A model generated the notes under the pieces. That model worked only from the letters and a program-made list of their open reading frames with translations, had not been told where the DNA came from and did no database searches. DNA of 64,000 nucleotides, from positions 124,001-188,000 of the forward strand of contig NZ_CADCWQ010000002.1 in the NCBI RefSeq assembly GCF_902806455.1, read 5' to 3'. The stretch comes from Virgibacillus doumboii. Lineage in GTDB: Bacteria > Bacillota > Bacilli > Bacillales > Amphibacillaceae. A program made the position numbers and the translations under genes. How positions within the stretch are numbered: position 1 is the stretch's first letter; the number at the start of each line of letters is the position of its first letter. Below, in pieces: positions 51,833 to 60,681 of this stretch.

Positions 51833-52189
51833 ATGGAATCAATCGAAAATTTATCGACTAATGGAATATGGAGCATTATTAATCAGCAGTTACAGGAAAA
51901 TAAAAATCCGTATGAAGATGTGAATGCTGTATATGAATTTCAATTAACCGATGAAGAAAGCGGCATCTACCAGTTGGAATTTAAAAATGGAGATGCTTTT
52001 GTGTATTATACAAACGAGAAAAATCCGGATTGCACCTTGAAAATGAAATTAAACCATTTCAAAAAGTTCTTACTTGGAAATTTGAACAGTACAACAGCGT
52101 TTATGACCGGTAAACTTAAAATTGATGGTAATATCAGTTTGGCACTGAAACTGGAAAATATGCTGAAACAATACGAATTCAGCAAATAA
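51833..52189 (+). CDS. SCP2-like sterol/lipid-carrier domain protein
   Basis: This 118-residue single-domain protein resembles the SCP2 family. The middle shows a beta-hairpin-type YQLEFKNGDAFVYYTN and NPDCTLKMKLNHFKKFLLGNL, followed by the typical FMTGKLKIDGNISLALKLENML. SCP2 domains bind hydrophobic ligands such as fatty acyl-CoA; the ligand is unknown. The ribosome site is TGGGGGAGAG. The gene lies between veg and sspF, which are adjacent in B. subtilis, so it is an insertion relative to that order. Confidence 0.82.
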   Translation: MESIENLSTNGIWSIINQQLQENKNPYEDVNAVYEFQLTDEESGIYQLEFKNGDAFVYYTNEKNPDCTLKMKLNHFKKFLLGNLNSTTAFMTGKLKIDGNISLALKLENMLKQYEFSK

Positions 52190-52293
52190 AATATTTCCTT
52201 TTTTGCATACATATTACGGGTGTATATTTCTCCTTAATACATAAGCTATAGATGTCGTAAGAAGGACTCTGAATAGAAAGGGGATGTTCTTTC

Positions 52294-52470
52294 ATGGGTA
52301 GACGCGGCGGAATGATGTCAGACCAATTGAAAGAAGAAATTGCCAAAGAGTTAGGTTTTTACGACACCGTGCAAAAAGAAGGCTGGGGCGGCATCCGAGC
52401 AAAAGATGCCGGAAATATGGTGAAACGTGCGATCGAAATGGCCGAGCAAAACATGAATGGCAGACCCTAA
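52294..52470 (+). CDS. sspF: Small acid-soluble spore protein SspF
   Basis: This 58-residue alpha/beta-type SASP-related DNA-binding protein of the spore core begins [20 protein letters not shown]. The central [20 protein letters not shown] and [13 protein letters not shown] carry the SASP features. It lies upstream of ispE, as in B. subtilis. The ribosome site GAAAGGGG is ten bases from the ATG. A terminator overlaps the stop codon. No clear sigma-G promoter could be assigned. Confidence 0.93.
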   Translation: MGRRGGMMSDQLKEEIAKELGFYDTVQKEGWGGIRAKDAGNMVKRAIEMAEQNMNGRP

Positions 52471-52490
52471 ATGGGTTTGCCTTTCTTTAT
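52459..52490 (+). terminator. Terminator overlapping the sspF stop
   Basis: GGCAGACCC pairs with GGGTTTGCC (one G-U pair) across TAAAT, then a T-rich tail. The loop contains the stop codon. Confidence 0.88.
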
Positions 52491-52533
52491 TTTTTGCGTC
52501 ATTTAAGAAAATGAAACATTACTTAGGAATTTC

Positions 52534-53059
52534 CATAGATTGCGAACTACTTTGAAACAAGTTGAGTGGATTAACTCCGCTCCGGAAAAACACTTCGCTT
52601 TCACACCTCCGGGTACCAAGGCGACATCTGCTCAAAAAGTACGTTTTCGCAGTGTCTTCTTAGCCGTGGGCGGCTGTTGAGCTTTTTCGTACGCTTCTTG
52701 TCGCACGTTTTTCTTGAGATGCGGTACTCCTGCGGGTAGGACGGGTTATGAAGGACAATTGGAGGCGAAAACATTGATGAAAAGTGGTTCATCGGGGTTA
52801 TGAAGGACAATTGGAAGCAAAAACATCGATGAAAAGTGGTTCATCAGGGTTATGAAGGACAATTGGAAGCGAAAACATTGATGAAAAGTGGTTCATCGGG
52901 GTTATGAAGGACAATTGGAAGCGAAAACATCGATGAAAAGTGGTTCATCAAGGGTATGAAGCACAAAAGAAAGCCTAACAACTAAAACTTATGAAATCGA
53001 GTATATTCTATCTGCTAGGTCAGAGAGCCCCACTTAATAATACTGTTTCGCAGTTTATG
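52534..53059 (+). repeat. Miniature element A3, direct copy of A1
   Basis: Non-coding, 526 bp, with left end CATAGATTGCGAACTACT and right end TGTTTCGCAGTTTATG. It contains the shared core at 52578 and four 52-bp units starting at 52744, 52796, 52848 and 52900. The right segment with CTAGGTCAGAGAGCCCC is almost identical to A1. It is inserted between sspF and ispE. Confidence 0.88.
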
Positions 53060-53156
53060 TCTACTGCGATGGTAAATATCATTGTGTTTTTCCTTAGTCG
53101 CCTTCACTTTTCATATATGGTACAATTTGTTCAGATATTTAAAGTGGGTGACGGAG

Positions 53157-54014
53157 ATGATTTTATTCGAAAGGGCGCCGGCTAAAATCAATTTATCGCT
53201 TGATATTCTTGGTAAACGCGATGATGGTTATCATGAAGTGGAAATGATCATGACAACCGTGGATCTGGCTGATCGTGTTGAACTGTACGCTATTGAAGAA
53301 GATACAATTGAGGTATCCGCGGATAATCAGTATGTTCCAAATGATGAGCGAAATCTTGCTTATAAGGCTGCTCTGGCTTTTAAAAATAAATATCAGCTTA
53401 CAAATGGCGTTCATATCGAAATAGAGAAAAACATCCCTGTATCAGCTGGTTTGGGTGGCGGGAGCAGTGACGCTGCCGCTGTATTGCGCGGACTCAATCG
53501 GATGTGGTCAGTTGGAGCTTCTCTGGATGAATTAGCTGAGCTTGGGGCAGGGTTAGGCTCTGATGTTCCGTTTTGCGTTCACAGTACAACTGCAATCGGT
53601 ACGGGGCGTGGTGAAAAAGTCCGTGAACTGGATTCACCCCCGCGTTGCTATGCTGTTTTGGCAAAGCCGAATATCGGTATTTCCACTTGGATTATTTTTG
53701 AAAAAGTTGTTGTGGACGAGCTGTTCCATCCCGATACACAGGAGGTTATCCATTCGTTGGAAGACAAAAACTTCACAAATCTCGCTGCCAATGTCGGCAA
53801 TGCGTTGGAACGTGTGACTTTTTCGTTATATCCAAATGTAGAGCGCATTAAGAATAAAATGGTGCAGGCTGGTGCTGATGGCGTTTTGATGAGTGGAAGC
53901 GGTCCGACTGTCGTTGGGCTTGTTGAGCATTTTAGCAAAGCGAAGCGTATTTACAATGGATTACGAGGTTTTTGCGATGAAGTTTATGTTGTTCAACTGC
54001 TTGATCGTCGGTAA
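53157..54014 (+). CDS. ispE: 4-diphosphocytidyl-2-C-methyl-D-erythritol kinase
   Basis: This 285-residue GHMP kinase of the MEP isoprenoid pathway has [24 protein letters not shown], the ATP loop [19 protein letters not shown] and the C-terminal [14 protein letters not shown]. The frame is open 25 codons further upstream, but the ATG at 53157 with GGGTGACGGAG gives the normal family length and N terminus. The upstream element A3 ends about 100 bp before the start. Confidence 0.97.
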   Translation: MILFERAPAKINLSLDILGKRDDGYHEVEMIMTTVDLADRVELYAIEEDTIEVSADNQYVPNDERNLAYKAALAFKNKYQLTNGVHIEIEKNIPVSAGLGGGSSDAAAVLRGLNRMWSVGASLDELAELGAGLGSDVPFCVHSTTAIGTGRGEKVRELDSPPRCYAVLAKPNIGISTWIIFEKVVVDELFHPDTQEVIHSLEDKNFTNLAANVGNALERVTFSLYPNVERIKNKMVQAGADGVLMSGSGPTVVGLVEHFSKAKRIYNGLRGFCDEVYVVQLLDRR

Positions 54015-54079
54015 CACTTGATTAAATACGTATAATAATGGTATATTTAATAGTAAATATTCGGCTTTAGAGGTGGATT

Positions 54080-54892
54080 ATGAAAAGAAGCGATCGTTTG
54101 GTTTCCTTAACTAATTATTTCTTGGAAAATCCGAAAAAACATATGTCTTTACCGTTTTTTTCGGAACGATATGATGCTGCCAAATCATCCATCAGTGAGG
54201 ATTTGGTTATTGTTGACCGGGTAATGCAGGAGGAAGGATTTGGACACCTGCAGACTATTCCTGGAGCGGCGGGTGGCGTACGTTATGTTCCTGCTCTTTC
54301 AAAAGAAAACGGAAAACAGTTTGTGGAGGAACTTTGTCATACACTGGAAGACCCTGTAAGGATTCTTCCTGGTGGTTATTTGTATATGAGTGATATTCTT
54401 GGTGATCCCAAAATGGTTAAGCAAATAGGACGTGTACTTGCCTCAGCATTCTCGAATTTGGAAATTGACGTTGTGGTGACGGTAGCGACAAAAGGAATTC
54501 CACTCGCATATTCGGTTGCTTCTGTTCTTAATGTACCTGTTGTAATTGTTAGAAGGGACCCGAAAGTTACCGAAGGATCTTCCGTGAGCATTAACTATGT
54601 TTCCGGGTCATCCAGAAAAATTCAGACAATGGTACTTCCAAAGCGAAGTTTACAGGAGAATGCCAATGTTTGTATTATCGATGACTTTATGAAAGCGGGC
54701 GGAACAATAAACGGGATGACGAGTCTCTTGGATGAATTTAATGCAAATGTTAAAGCAATCGGTGTTTTGGCAGAAGCGGATGATGAAGAAGATGAACGTG
54801 TCGTGGAAGATTATACATCTTTGGTAAAAATAACAAATGTTGATCTGAAACAAAAATATATTGAAGTGAAACCCGGAAATTCGCACGGGTAA
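54080..54892 (+). CDS. purR: Purine operon repressor PurR
   Basis: This 270-residue Bacillus-type PurR is unrelated to E. coli PurR and represses pur genes unless PRPP is bound. The N-terminal winged helix-turn-helix begins KRSDRLVSLTNYFLENP. The C-terminal phosphoribosyltransferase-like domain carries the PRPP motif as VCIIDDFMKAGGTINGM. The next gene is spoVG; the usual intervening yabJ (RidA family) is absent. A terminator follows purR. Confidence 0.97.
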   Translation: MKRSDRLVSLTNYFLENPKKHMSLPFFSERYDAAKSSISEDLVIVDRVMQEEGFGHLQTIPGAAGGVRYVPALSKENGKQFVEELCHTLEDPVRILPGGYLYMSDILGDPKMVKQIGRVLASAFSNLEIDVVVTVATKGIPLAYSVASVLNVPVVIVRRDPKVTEGSSVSINYVSGSSRKIQTMVLPKRSLQENANVCIIDDFMKAGGTINGMTSLLDEFNANVKAIGVLAEADDEEDERVVEDYTSLVKITNVDLKQKYIEVKPGNSHG

Positions 54893-54903
54893 AATAACAT
54901 GAA

Positions 54904-54937
54904 AATCTTTCCAAATTGGAAAGGTTTTTATTTTTTT
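54904..54937 (+). terminator. Terminator after purR
   Basis: AATCTTTCCA pairs with TGGAAAGGTT (one G-U pair) across a three-base loop, then a long T-run. Confidence 0.9.
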
Positions 54938-54968
54938 GTATATTTTTTATAATTTTTTTCAAATCTAG

Positions 54969-54996
54969 GCAGGAATTCTCATAGTTTTGTTGAAAT
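54969..54996 (+). promoter_or_regulatory. Sigma-H-like promoter for spoVG
   Basis: GCAGGAATT, a 13-base spacer and TGAAAT lie 40 bases before spoVG. The layout resembles the B. subtilis spoVG P1 promoter (GCAGGA..T, 13-14 bases, GAAT), with an imperfect -10. Confidence 0.6.
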
Positions 54997-55035
54997 ATGG
55001 TAATAAGTTCAATATGGAAAAGGTGGTGAATCATC

Positions 55036-55326
55036 ATGGAAGTAACTGACGTAAGATTGCGCCGCGTAAATACAGAAGGAAGAATGCGAGCTATTGCATC
55101 GATTACTTTGGATCAGGAATTTGTAGTCCATGATATCCGTGTTATTGATGGAAATAATGGACTATTTGTGGCCATGCCATCAAAACGGACCCCGGATGGT
55201 GAGTTCAGAGATATTGCACATCCAATTAATTCTAATACCCGTGCAAAAATCCAGGATGCCGTATTAGAGGAATACCATCGTGCCGGGGAAGAAGAAGTGG
55301 AGTACGAAGAAGCAGGTGCTTCCTAA
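55036..55326 (+). CDS. spoVG: SpoVG, septation/RNA-binding regulator
   Basis: This 96-residue conserved regulator (nucleic-acid binding; affects asymmetric septation and virulence genes in relatives) begins [31 protein letters not shown] family sequence. [24 protein letters not shown] and REIAHP-like [12 protein letters not shown] follow, and the tail is Glu-rich. The ATG follows AAAAGGTGGTG. Control by a sigma-H-type promoter is plausible. Confidence 0.97.
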   Translation: MEVTDVRLRRVNTEGRMRAIASITLDQEFVVHDIRVIDGNNGLFVAMPSKRTPDGEFRDIAHPINSNTRAKIQDAVLEEYHRAGEEEVEYEEAGAS

Positions 55327-55339
55327 ATATGATCAACAA

Positions 55340-55381
55340 GAGGTCTAATCTGCAAGCAAACAGGTTAGCCTTCTTTTTTTG
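55340..55381 (+). terminator. Terminator after spoVG
   Basis: GAGGTCTAATCTG pairs with CAGGTTAGCCTTC with one mismatch, followed by seven T. Confidence 0.85.
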
Positions 55382-55415
55382 CCTAATTAACTTTGGCCAC
55401 GTCCAACTCCAGTGA

Positions 55416-55528
55416 CCAGCGACTAGTGCAACTTCCCTCACCTCCGTACGATAAGTCAACATCGTTTCGCATTCGCTCAACGTGTTTCCTTTATCTCCTA
55501 CGGCTCAGTCCAGTTCATACGTCGCTAA
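55416..55528 (-). repeat. Dispersed repeat C2, inverted short copy of C1
   Basis: Read on the minus strand, it runs TTAGCGACGTATGAACTG, GAGATAAAGGAAACA, GATGTTGACTTATCGTA, GGGAAGTT and CTAGTCGCTGG, in the same order as C1 at 13838 but without C1's two hairpin-rich inserts. It lies between spoVG and glmU. Confidence 0.82.
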
Positions 55529-55618
55529 CCGGTCACTTCCGTTTTTGAATCTATCTGTTGAAATCCTTCCTTTTTTAAGATATATTCATAATGGATAATC
55601 AGAAATGGAGGATTCCTG

Positions 55619-56998
55619 ATGGGAAAACGTAATGCTGTCATTCTTGCAGCCGGACAGGGTACCAGAATGAAGTCCAAATTGTACAAAGTGCTTCATCCCG
55701 TTTTGGGCCGTCCGATGGTACAGCATGTCATCGATCAATTAAATCCGTTGCATTTAGATGAAATGGTTACGATTGTCGGGCATGGTGCTGAAAAAGTAAC
55801 GGAACATATTGGTGATCAGAGTAAATCAGTCGTCCAGAAAGAACAATTGGGAACTGGGCATGCCGTATTACAGGCAGAAGAGTTATTAAAAGATAAAGAC
55901 GGAACAACAATTGTAGTATGTGGAGACACTCCATTAATCACAAGTGAAACATACAAGAAACTTTTCGAACATCATGAGCAAGTTGGTGCAAAGGCGACAA
56001 TTTTAACGACAAAAGCTCCAAACCCTACAGGATACGGTAGGGTTATTCGTAATGAAAAAAATGAAGTCGAGCGGATTGTTGAACATAAAGATGCAACTGA
56101 TGAAGAGTTGTTGGTTAATGAAATAAACACGGGAACATACTGCTTTGATAATAGGGCGCTTTTCGAAGCTTTACAGCAGGTTTCAAATGATAATGCACAG
56201 GGTGAGTATTATTTGCCGGATGTCATTGAAATTTTGCGGAATCAGAACGAAAAAGTCAGTGCATCCTTAACACCCGATTTTGAAGAAACACTTGGAGTCA
56301 ATGATCGTGTCGCACTCGCACAGGCAGAAATGACAATGAAAAAGCGTATTAATGAAAATCATATGCGAAATGGTGTAACAATTATTGACCCTAATAACAC
56401 GTACATTGATCCCGAGGTTGTCATTGAACAGGACGTATTAATCCAACCTGGATCGATTATCAAAGGTTCGTCGACAATAAAATCCGATGCAGTGATCGGT
56501 CCACACAGTGAAATTGATAATTGCATGGTTGGCGAAGCTTCCGTTGTTAAACAAAGTGTAGCGACTGACAGCAAGATTGGTGCACGTGTGAAGATTGGAC
56601 CATATGCACACATCCGTCCGGAAGCAGCAATTGGCGATGAGGCAAAAATCGGCAACTTTGTTGAAGTGAAGAAGACGGTAATTGGCAATAATAGTAAGGT
56701 ATCCCACTTGAGTTATATTGGTGATGCAGATGTTGGAAGCAATGTAAATATAGGATGTGGAACGATTACGGTTAATTATGATGGAAAGAATAAATTTTTG
56801 ACAACTATTGAAGACGATGCATTTATTGGCTGTAATTCTAATTTAGTCGCTCCGGTAACTGTTGGAAAAGGTTCTTATGTTGCTGCCGGGTCGACGATTA
56901 CCAAAAATATACCTGAAGATGCGCTATCTGTTGCCAGGGCAAGACAGACGAATAAAGAAGGTTATGCATCAAGAATCAGAAACAGACAAAAAGACTAA
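55619..56998 (+). CDS. glmU: GlmU, UDP-GlcNAc pyrophosphorylase/acetyltransferase
   Basis: This 459-residue bifunctional enzyme makes UDP-GlcNAc for peptidoglycan. The N-terminal uridyltransferase shows [19 protein letters not shown] and the GDTPLIT loop. The C-terminal left-handed beta-helix (about 250-450) shows hexapeptide repeats such as IGPHSEIDN and IGNFVEVKK, and the acetyl-CoA site [13 protein letters not shown]. It ends 15 bases before prs, a conserved pair. Confidence 0.98.
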   Translation: MGKRNAVILAAGQGTRMKSKLYKVLHPVLGRPMVQHVIDQLNPLHLDEMVTIVGHGAEKVTEHIGDQSKSVVQKEQLGTGHAVLQAEELLKDKDGTTIVVCGDTPLITSETYKKLFEHHEQVGAKATILTTKAPNPTGYGRVIRNEKNEVERIVEHKDATDEELLVNEINTGTYCFDNRALFEALQQVSNDNAQGEYYLPDVIEILRNQNEKVSASLTPDFEETLGVNDRVALAQAEMTMKKRINENHMRNGVTIIDPNNTYIDPEVVIEQDVLIQPGSIIKGSSTIKSDAVIGPHSEIDNCMVGEASVVKQSVATDSKIGARVKIGPYAHIRPEAAIGDEAKIGNFVEVKKTVIGNNSKVSHLSYIGDADVGSNVNIGCGTITVNYDGKNKFLTTIEDDAFIGCNSNLVAPVTVGKGSYVAAGSTITKNIPEDALSVARARQTNKEGYASRIRNRQKD

Positions 56999-57013
56999 TG
57001 GAGGGTTAACGTA

Positions 57014-57967
57014 ATGGCGTCTGGCTACAAGGATCCGTATTTGAAAGTATTCTCACTAAACTCAAACCGTAAGTTGGCTGAAGACATTGCACGCCATATT
57101 GGTACAAATTTGGGCAAATGTACGGTTTCTGCTTTCAGTGACGGTGAAATTCAGATCAACATTGAGGAAAGTGTCCGGGGGTGTGATGTTTATGTTGTTC
57201 AGTCGACTTCTTCACCTGTCAATCAGCACATTATGGAACTGCTGATTATGATCGATGCCCTAAAACGTGCGTCAGCAAGATCAATCAATATCGTTATGCC
57301 ATACTATGGTTATGCAAGACAGGACCGTAAAGCCAGGTCAAGAGAACCAATTACATCCAAACTCATAGCTGATCTGCTGGAAACAGCGGGAGCCGATCGT
57401 GTTATAACACTTGACCTGCACGCACCACAGATTCAAGGGTTCTTTGATATTCCAATCGACCACTTGCAGGGTGTACCGATTTTGTCCAATTACTTTGAAG
57501 AGAAAAACTTCGAGGATTTAGTAATTGTTTCACCTGATCATGGTGGTGTGACACGCGCGCGAAAAATGGCCGACCGGCTTAAAGCACCAATTGGTATAAT
57601 TGATAAACGGCGTCCGCGCCCCAATGTTGCAGAAGTAATGAATATTGTTGGTAATATTGAAGGCAAGACAGCAATATTGATTGATGATATCATTGATACT
57701 GCAGGGACAATTACATTGGCAGCTAACGCATTAATCGAAAATGGAGCAAAAGAAGTATATGCATGCTGTACCCATCCTGTTTTATCAGGACCGGCAATTG
57801 AACGAATTGATAATTCGAAAATAAAAGAACTTGTTATTACCAACTCGATACCGCTTCCAGAGGAAAAACGAAGTAGCAAAGTCACCGAATTATCAGTTGC
57901 ACCTTTAATAGGTGAAGCAATTACTCGTGTACATGAATTACAGTCAGTAAGTATTTTGTTTGATTAA
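57014..57967 (+). CDS. prs: Ribose-phosphate pyrophosphokinase
   Basis: This 317-residue enzyme makes PRPP, the precursor for purines, pyrimidines, His and Trp, and the ligand of PurR encoded nearby. The ATP/flag region reads [17 protein letters not shown]. The ribose-phosphate motif is [15 protein letters not shown], and the divalent-metal region is [18 protein letters not shown]. The ATG follows TGGAGGG. Confidence 0.99.
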   Translation: MASGYKDPYLKVFSLNSNRKLAEDIARHIGTNLGKCTVSAFSDGEIQINIEESVRGCDVYVVQSTSSPVNQHIMELLIMIDALKRASARSINIVMPYYGYARQDRKARSREPITSKLIADLLETAGADRVITLDLHAPQIQGFFDIPIDHLQGVPILSNYFEEKNFEDLVIVSPDHGGVTRARKMADRLKAPIGIIDKRRPRPNVAEVMNIVGNIEGKTAILIDDIIDTAGTITLAANALIENGAKEVYACCTHPVLSGPAIERIDNSKIKELVITNSIPLPEEKRSSKVTELSVAPLIGEAITRVHELQSVSILFD

Positions 57968-58106
57968 TGTTTAGATGATAAAATATACGGTATGAATTGA
58001 TGTATATTTTGTCTATTCTTACTTTTATGTTTTAATAGATAAGAGATAATTTTTGCCATATAACCTTGGCCAACGCCGGGTTTTCAAATAATGGAGGGTG
58101 ATAAAC

Positions 58107-58751
58107 ATGGCAGTAAAACTTAAAGCTACGAAACGGGAAGATCATACGAAATCTGCAACAAAGCAAATCAGGGAAAGTGGACAAGTCCCATCAGTTGTTT
58201 ATGGAAAAGCTAAGGAAGCTAAATCAATCGCTGTAAATAGTATCGAGTTGGTAAAGACAGTCCGTGATGAAGGTCAAAATGCAATTATTTCGCTTGATGT
58301 TGAGGGTGACTCTTCTGTAGATGTTATGCTATATGATTATCAAATGGATCCATTGAAAGATGAATTGATTCACGTTGATTTCTATATCGTTAACATGGAC
58401 GAGGAAATGGATGTTGAGGTACCGCTTCAATTGAATGGTGAAGCTCAGGGCGCTAAAGAAGGCGGCGTATTGCAACAGCCAATGTATGAATTGCAGGTAC
58501 GGGCTAAGCCGGCCGACATTCCGGAAGAAATCAGTGTAGATATTTCAAATCTTGCAATTGGTGACAGCATCGCCATTGCTGATTTACCAAAAGCAAGCAA
58601 CTATGAATTCCTTGAAGATCCTGATACGACGGTTGCTACTGTCTTACCGCCGGATACAGTAGAAGATGTGGAAGAAGCACCAGAAGATGAAAATGCTGAG
58701 CCGGAACTGGTTGGTGCTGAGGATAATGACGAGGAAGAAAAAAGCGAATAA
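58107..58751 (+). CDS. rplY: Ribosomal protein bL25 / general stress protein Ctc
   Basis: This 214-residue protein binds 5S rRNA in the large subunit; the long form is called Ctc in Bacillus. The N-terminal L25 domain (about 1-93) begins MAVKLKATKREDHTKSATKQ and contains VPSVVYGKAKE. The C-terminal TL5-like domain (about 98-185) reads VDVEVPLQLNGEAQGAKEGG-like sequence, and the tail is acidic. The ATG at 58107 with GGAGGG eight bases upstream is chosen over a GTG three codons earlier. A clear sigma-B promoter, known for B. subtilis ctc, was not found. Confidence 0.95.
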   Translation: MAVKLKATKREDHTKSATKQIRESGQVPSVVYGKAKEAKSIAVNSIELVKTVRDEGQNAIISLDVEGDSSVDVMLYDYQMDPLKDELIHVDFYIVNMDEEMDVEVPLQLNGEAQGAKEGGVLQQPMYELQVRAKPADIPEEISVDISNLAIGDSIAIADLPKASNYEFLEDPDTTVATVLPPDTVEDVEEAPEDENAEPELVGAEDNDEEEKSE

Positions 58752-58769
58752 TAATACGACAAGCGTATA

Positions 58770-58800
58770 AACCCTCCTATTCGCGTAGGAGGGTTTTGCT
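58770..58800 (+). terminator. Terminator after rplY/ctc
   Basis: AACCCTCCTA pairs perfectly with TAGGAGGGTT across a six-base loop, followed by a T-rich tail. Confidence 0.9.
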
Positions 58801-59285
58801 TTATTTTGAAAAATATAACAAGTACAATGAATAGAGTTAATACTAATTAAAGGCTGTTTTCATATAGGTTGTTGTTTTTGACTGTGATCTACAACGAACA
58901 CGGGCGGATTACCAGCAGTCCCCAGATAACGGCTGTCCGAAACTTCTGCAGAATAAAGGCGCTCCATATCCGACTCAACTTGCAATATGACGCGCATTGA
59001 GTGTATGCGTTCTGCGGGTCAGATAGCAAAACGGTTCCTCATTCCTCTAAAGTTTGGACAATCCACTGGAAAAGCATTGAAGCGGATTTTGTTTCCGCTA
59101 TTTTAAAATTGGGGTTATTTTTCTCTGGCCTGTACGGGTGGCCATGTTTCAGCGAAATACTTGCAAAGCAATACCAGGAGCGTTCCAAAGTGGTATCTAG
59201 GTATTTATAAAATTTTGCAGTGGTCAAAAACAAAGATAAAAAGCAAAAAAATTACGAAAATAGCCAGATTAAAGGAAGAATCAAA
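58801..59285. other. Intergenic gap before pth, repeat fragment at left
   Basis: A fragment AGGCTGTTTTCATATAGGTT at about 58851 is repeated near 60153 (one or two changes). The rest is unusually GC-balanced for an intergenic region and contains a small TGGCC/GGCCA hairpin near 59127, but no supported gene. An open frame at 59001-59210 has no ribosome site and resembles nothing known. Confidence 0.45.
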
Positions 59286-59846
59286 ATGAAATGTATAGTA
59301 GGGTTAGGAAATCCTGGAAAAAAATATAAAAAAACACGCCATAATGCGGGGTTCATGGTAATAGATGAATTGGTTGACCGCCATCATTGGAAACTGAAGA
59401 AAGATAAGTTTAATGGGAAATCCACAGTTGAGTTTATCGATGGTGAAAAGGTAGTTCTGCTTAAGCCACAGACATATATGAACCTTTCCGGTGAATCTGT
59501 TCGTCCATTGATGGATTTTTATGATATAGCTATCGATGATGTGCTTGTTATCTATGATGATTTGGACCTTCCAACAGCAAAAATCCGTTTGCGGCAAAAG
59601 GGTGGCCATGGCGGCCATAATGGTATCCGGTCTATAATTGATCACTTGGGGACAAAAGAGTTCAAACGGTTGAGGTTCGGAGTGGGAAGACCGTCTACTC
59701 CGGTGCCGGTAATTGATTATGTGCTTGGTTCCTTTCCAAAAGAAGACCAGAAAGACGTCGATCTGAGCATTAAAAAGGCTGCAGATGCTTGTGAAGCGTG
59801 GTTGAAGCAACCTTTTCCTGAAGTTATGAATGAATTTAATCAGTAG
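59286..59846 (+). CDS. pth: Peptidyl-tRNA hydrolase
   Basis: This 186-residue enzyme (SpoVC in B. subtilis) releases peptides from stalled peptidyl-tRNA. It shows the signature [21 protein letters not shown] with the catalytic His, [12 protein letters not shown] and [33 protein letters not shown] blocks. The ATG at 59286 with AAAGGAAG is chosen; an upstream extension to 59220 starts in a lysine-rich segment unlike the family. Confidence 0.98.
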   Translation: MKCIVGLGNPGKKYKKTRHNAGFMVIDELVDRHHWKLKKDKFNGKSTVEFIDGEKVVLLKPQTYMNLSGESVRPLMDFYDIAIDDVLVIYDDLDLPTAKIRLRQKGGHGGHNGIRSIIDHLGTKEFKRLRFGVGRPSTPVPVIDYVLGSFPKEDQKDVDLSIKKAADACEAWLKQPFPEVMNEFNQ

Positions 59847-59858
59847 GAATCACATATA

Positions 59859-59887
59859 GTATAAAAATATGCTTTTCGGATAAACTT
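59859..59887 (+). promoter_or_regulatory. Sigma-F-like promoter candidate for fin
   Basis: GTATA, a 14-base spacer and GGATAAACTT match the sigma-F consensus except for one spacer base and the last position. They lie 35 bases before fin, a forespore gene. Confidence 0.5.
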
Positions 59888-59922
59888 TATGGTACCCCAT
59901 GTTTATTCGAGGAGGTTTTTAT

Positions 59923-60153
59923 ATGTCTATTGTCTATAATTGCAGACATTGCGGACATGAGATTGGTAAGTTGAATCAGGAGACAGTTGATACATCGATG
60001 CTTGGATTGGATAAATTATCAGCTGAGGATCAGAAGGAAATGATTCACTATCAGAATAATGGTGATGTTCACATACAAACGATCTGTGAGAACTGTGAGG
60101 AATCGCTCGGCAGCCATCCACAGTATCATGAACTGGATTACTTTATACAATAA
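59923..60153 (+). CDS. fin: Fin (YabK), anti-sigma-F factor
   Basis: This 76-residue zinc-binding protein inhibits sigma-F and helps the switch to sigma-G in the forespore. The two cysteine pairs are NCRHCGHEIG and CENCEESLG, and the family C terminus HPQYHELDYFIQ is present. The ATG follows GAGGAGG. Its place between pth and mfd and its 76-residue length equal B. subtilis Fin. The stop codon coincides with the left edge of a dispersed repeat. Confidence 0.95.
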   Translation: MSIVYNCRHCGHEIGKLNQETVDTSMLGLDKLSAEDQKEMIHYQNNGDVHIQTICENCEESLGSHPQYHELDYFIQ

Positions 60154-60580
60154 GGCTGTTTTCGTATAGATTGTTGTTTTAGACTTAAAAGATATAGACT
60201 GCGAACTACATCTGGCTAGTACATTTAGTGAGGCTTTCTAGCCCCCGCAGCTGGAATAGACTCGCTTTCCGCGGGAAGCTGGTGAGCCCCCCTCAAGCTA
60301 TCGCTTTTCGGGGTCTCACCTAGGCTTTTCTTCCCGCAGGAGTCTCGCCTATTCCAGCTGCTGGTTTTGGTTTGAACTACCCAGAAAACTACATTGTTAA
60401 TCTACTGTGATGTATAGAGCAAATCTTAGCGGAGGAAATACACGGAGACTCCTGGGGGAGCTGAGGCATCGGTGAGACCACTGAGTGCGTTAGCACGAAG
60501 GGGGCTCAGCAGCCGCCCCCTGGAAAGCGAAGTGTATTTCCGGAGCGGTGTTATTGCACTCAACAATTAACGAAAAGTGA
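60152..60580. repeat. Composite repeat region B3 upstream of mfd
   Basis: Three parts are visible: AAGGCTGTTTTCGTATAG at the fin stop; a palindromic unit of about 200 bp from ATAGACTGCGAACTAC (60194), in which CAGCTGGAATAG at 60250 faces CTATTCCAGCTG at 60349; and a second unit of about 120 bp (60428-60550) in which GGAAATACAC faces the shared core in reverse. There is no coding capacity. Confidence 0.75.
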
Positions 60581-60681
60581 CTACAATAATATATGCAAAA
60601 AAGCTTTGGTTATATAATAGGCTGTTTACTGAAACCGTATAAGATAATCAGAGCATTTTTGCACGTAAGCAGGTGGGGAAA

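Noticed and set aside
52190..52293. Sigma-G promoter for sspF
   Set aside because: GCATA and GTATA elements are present, but none has a CATnnTA at correct spacing, so no promoter is called.
59001..59210. Open frame of 69 codons before pth
   Set aside because: No ribosome site, no recognisable similarity, and it lies in a stretch that begins with repeat sequence.
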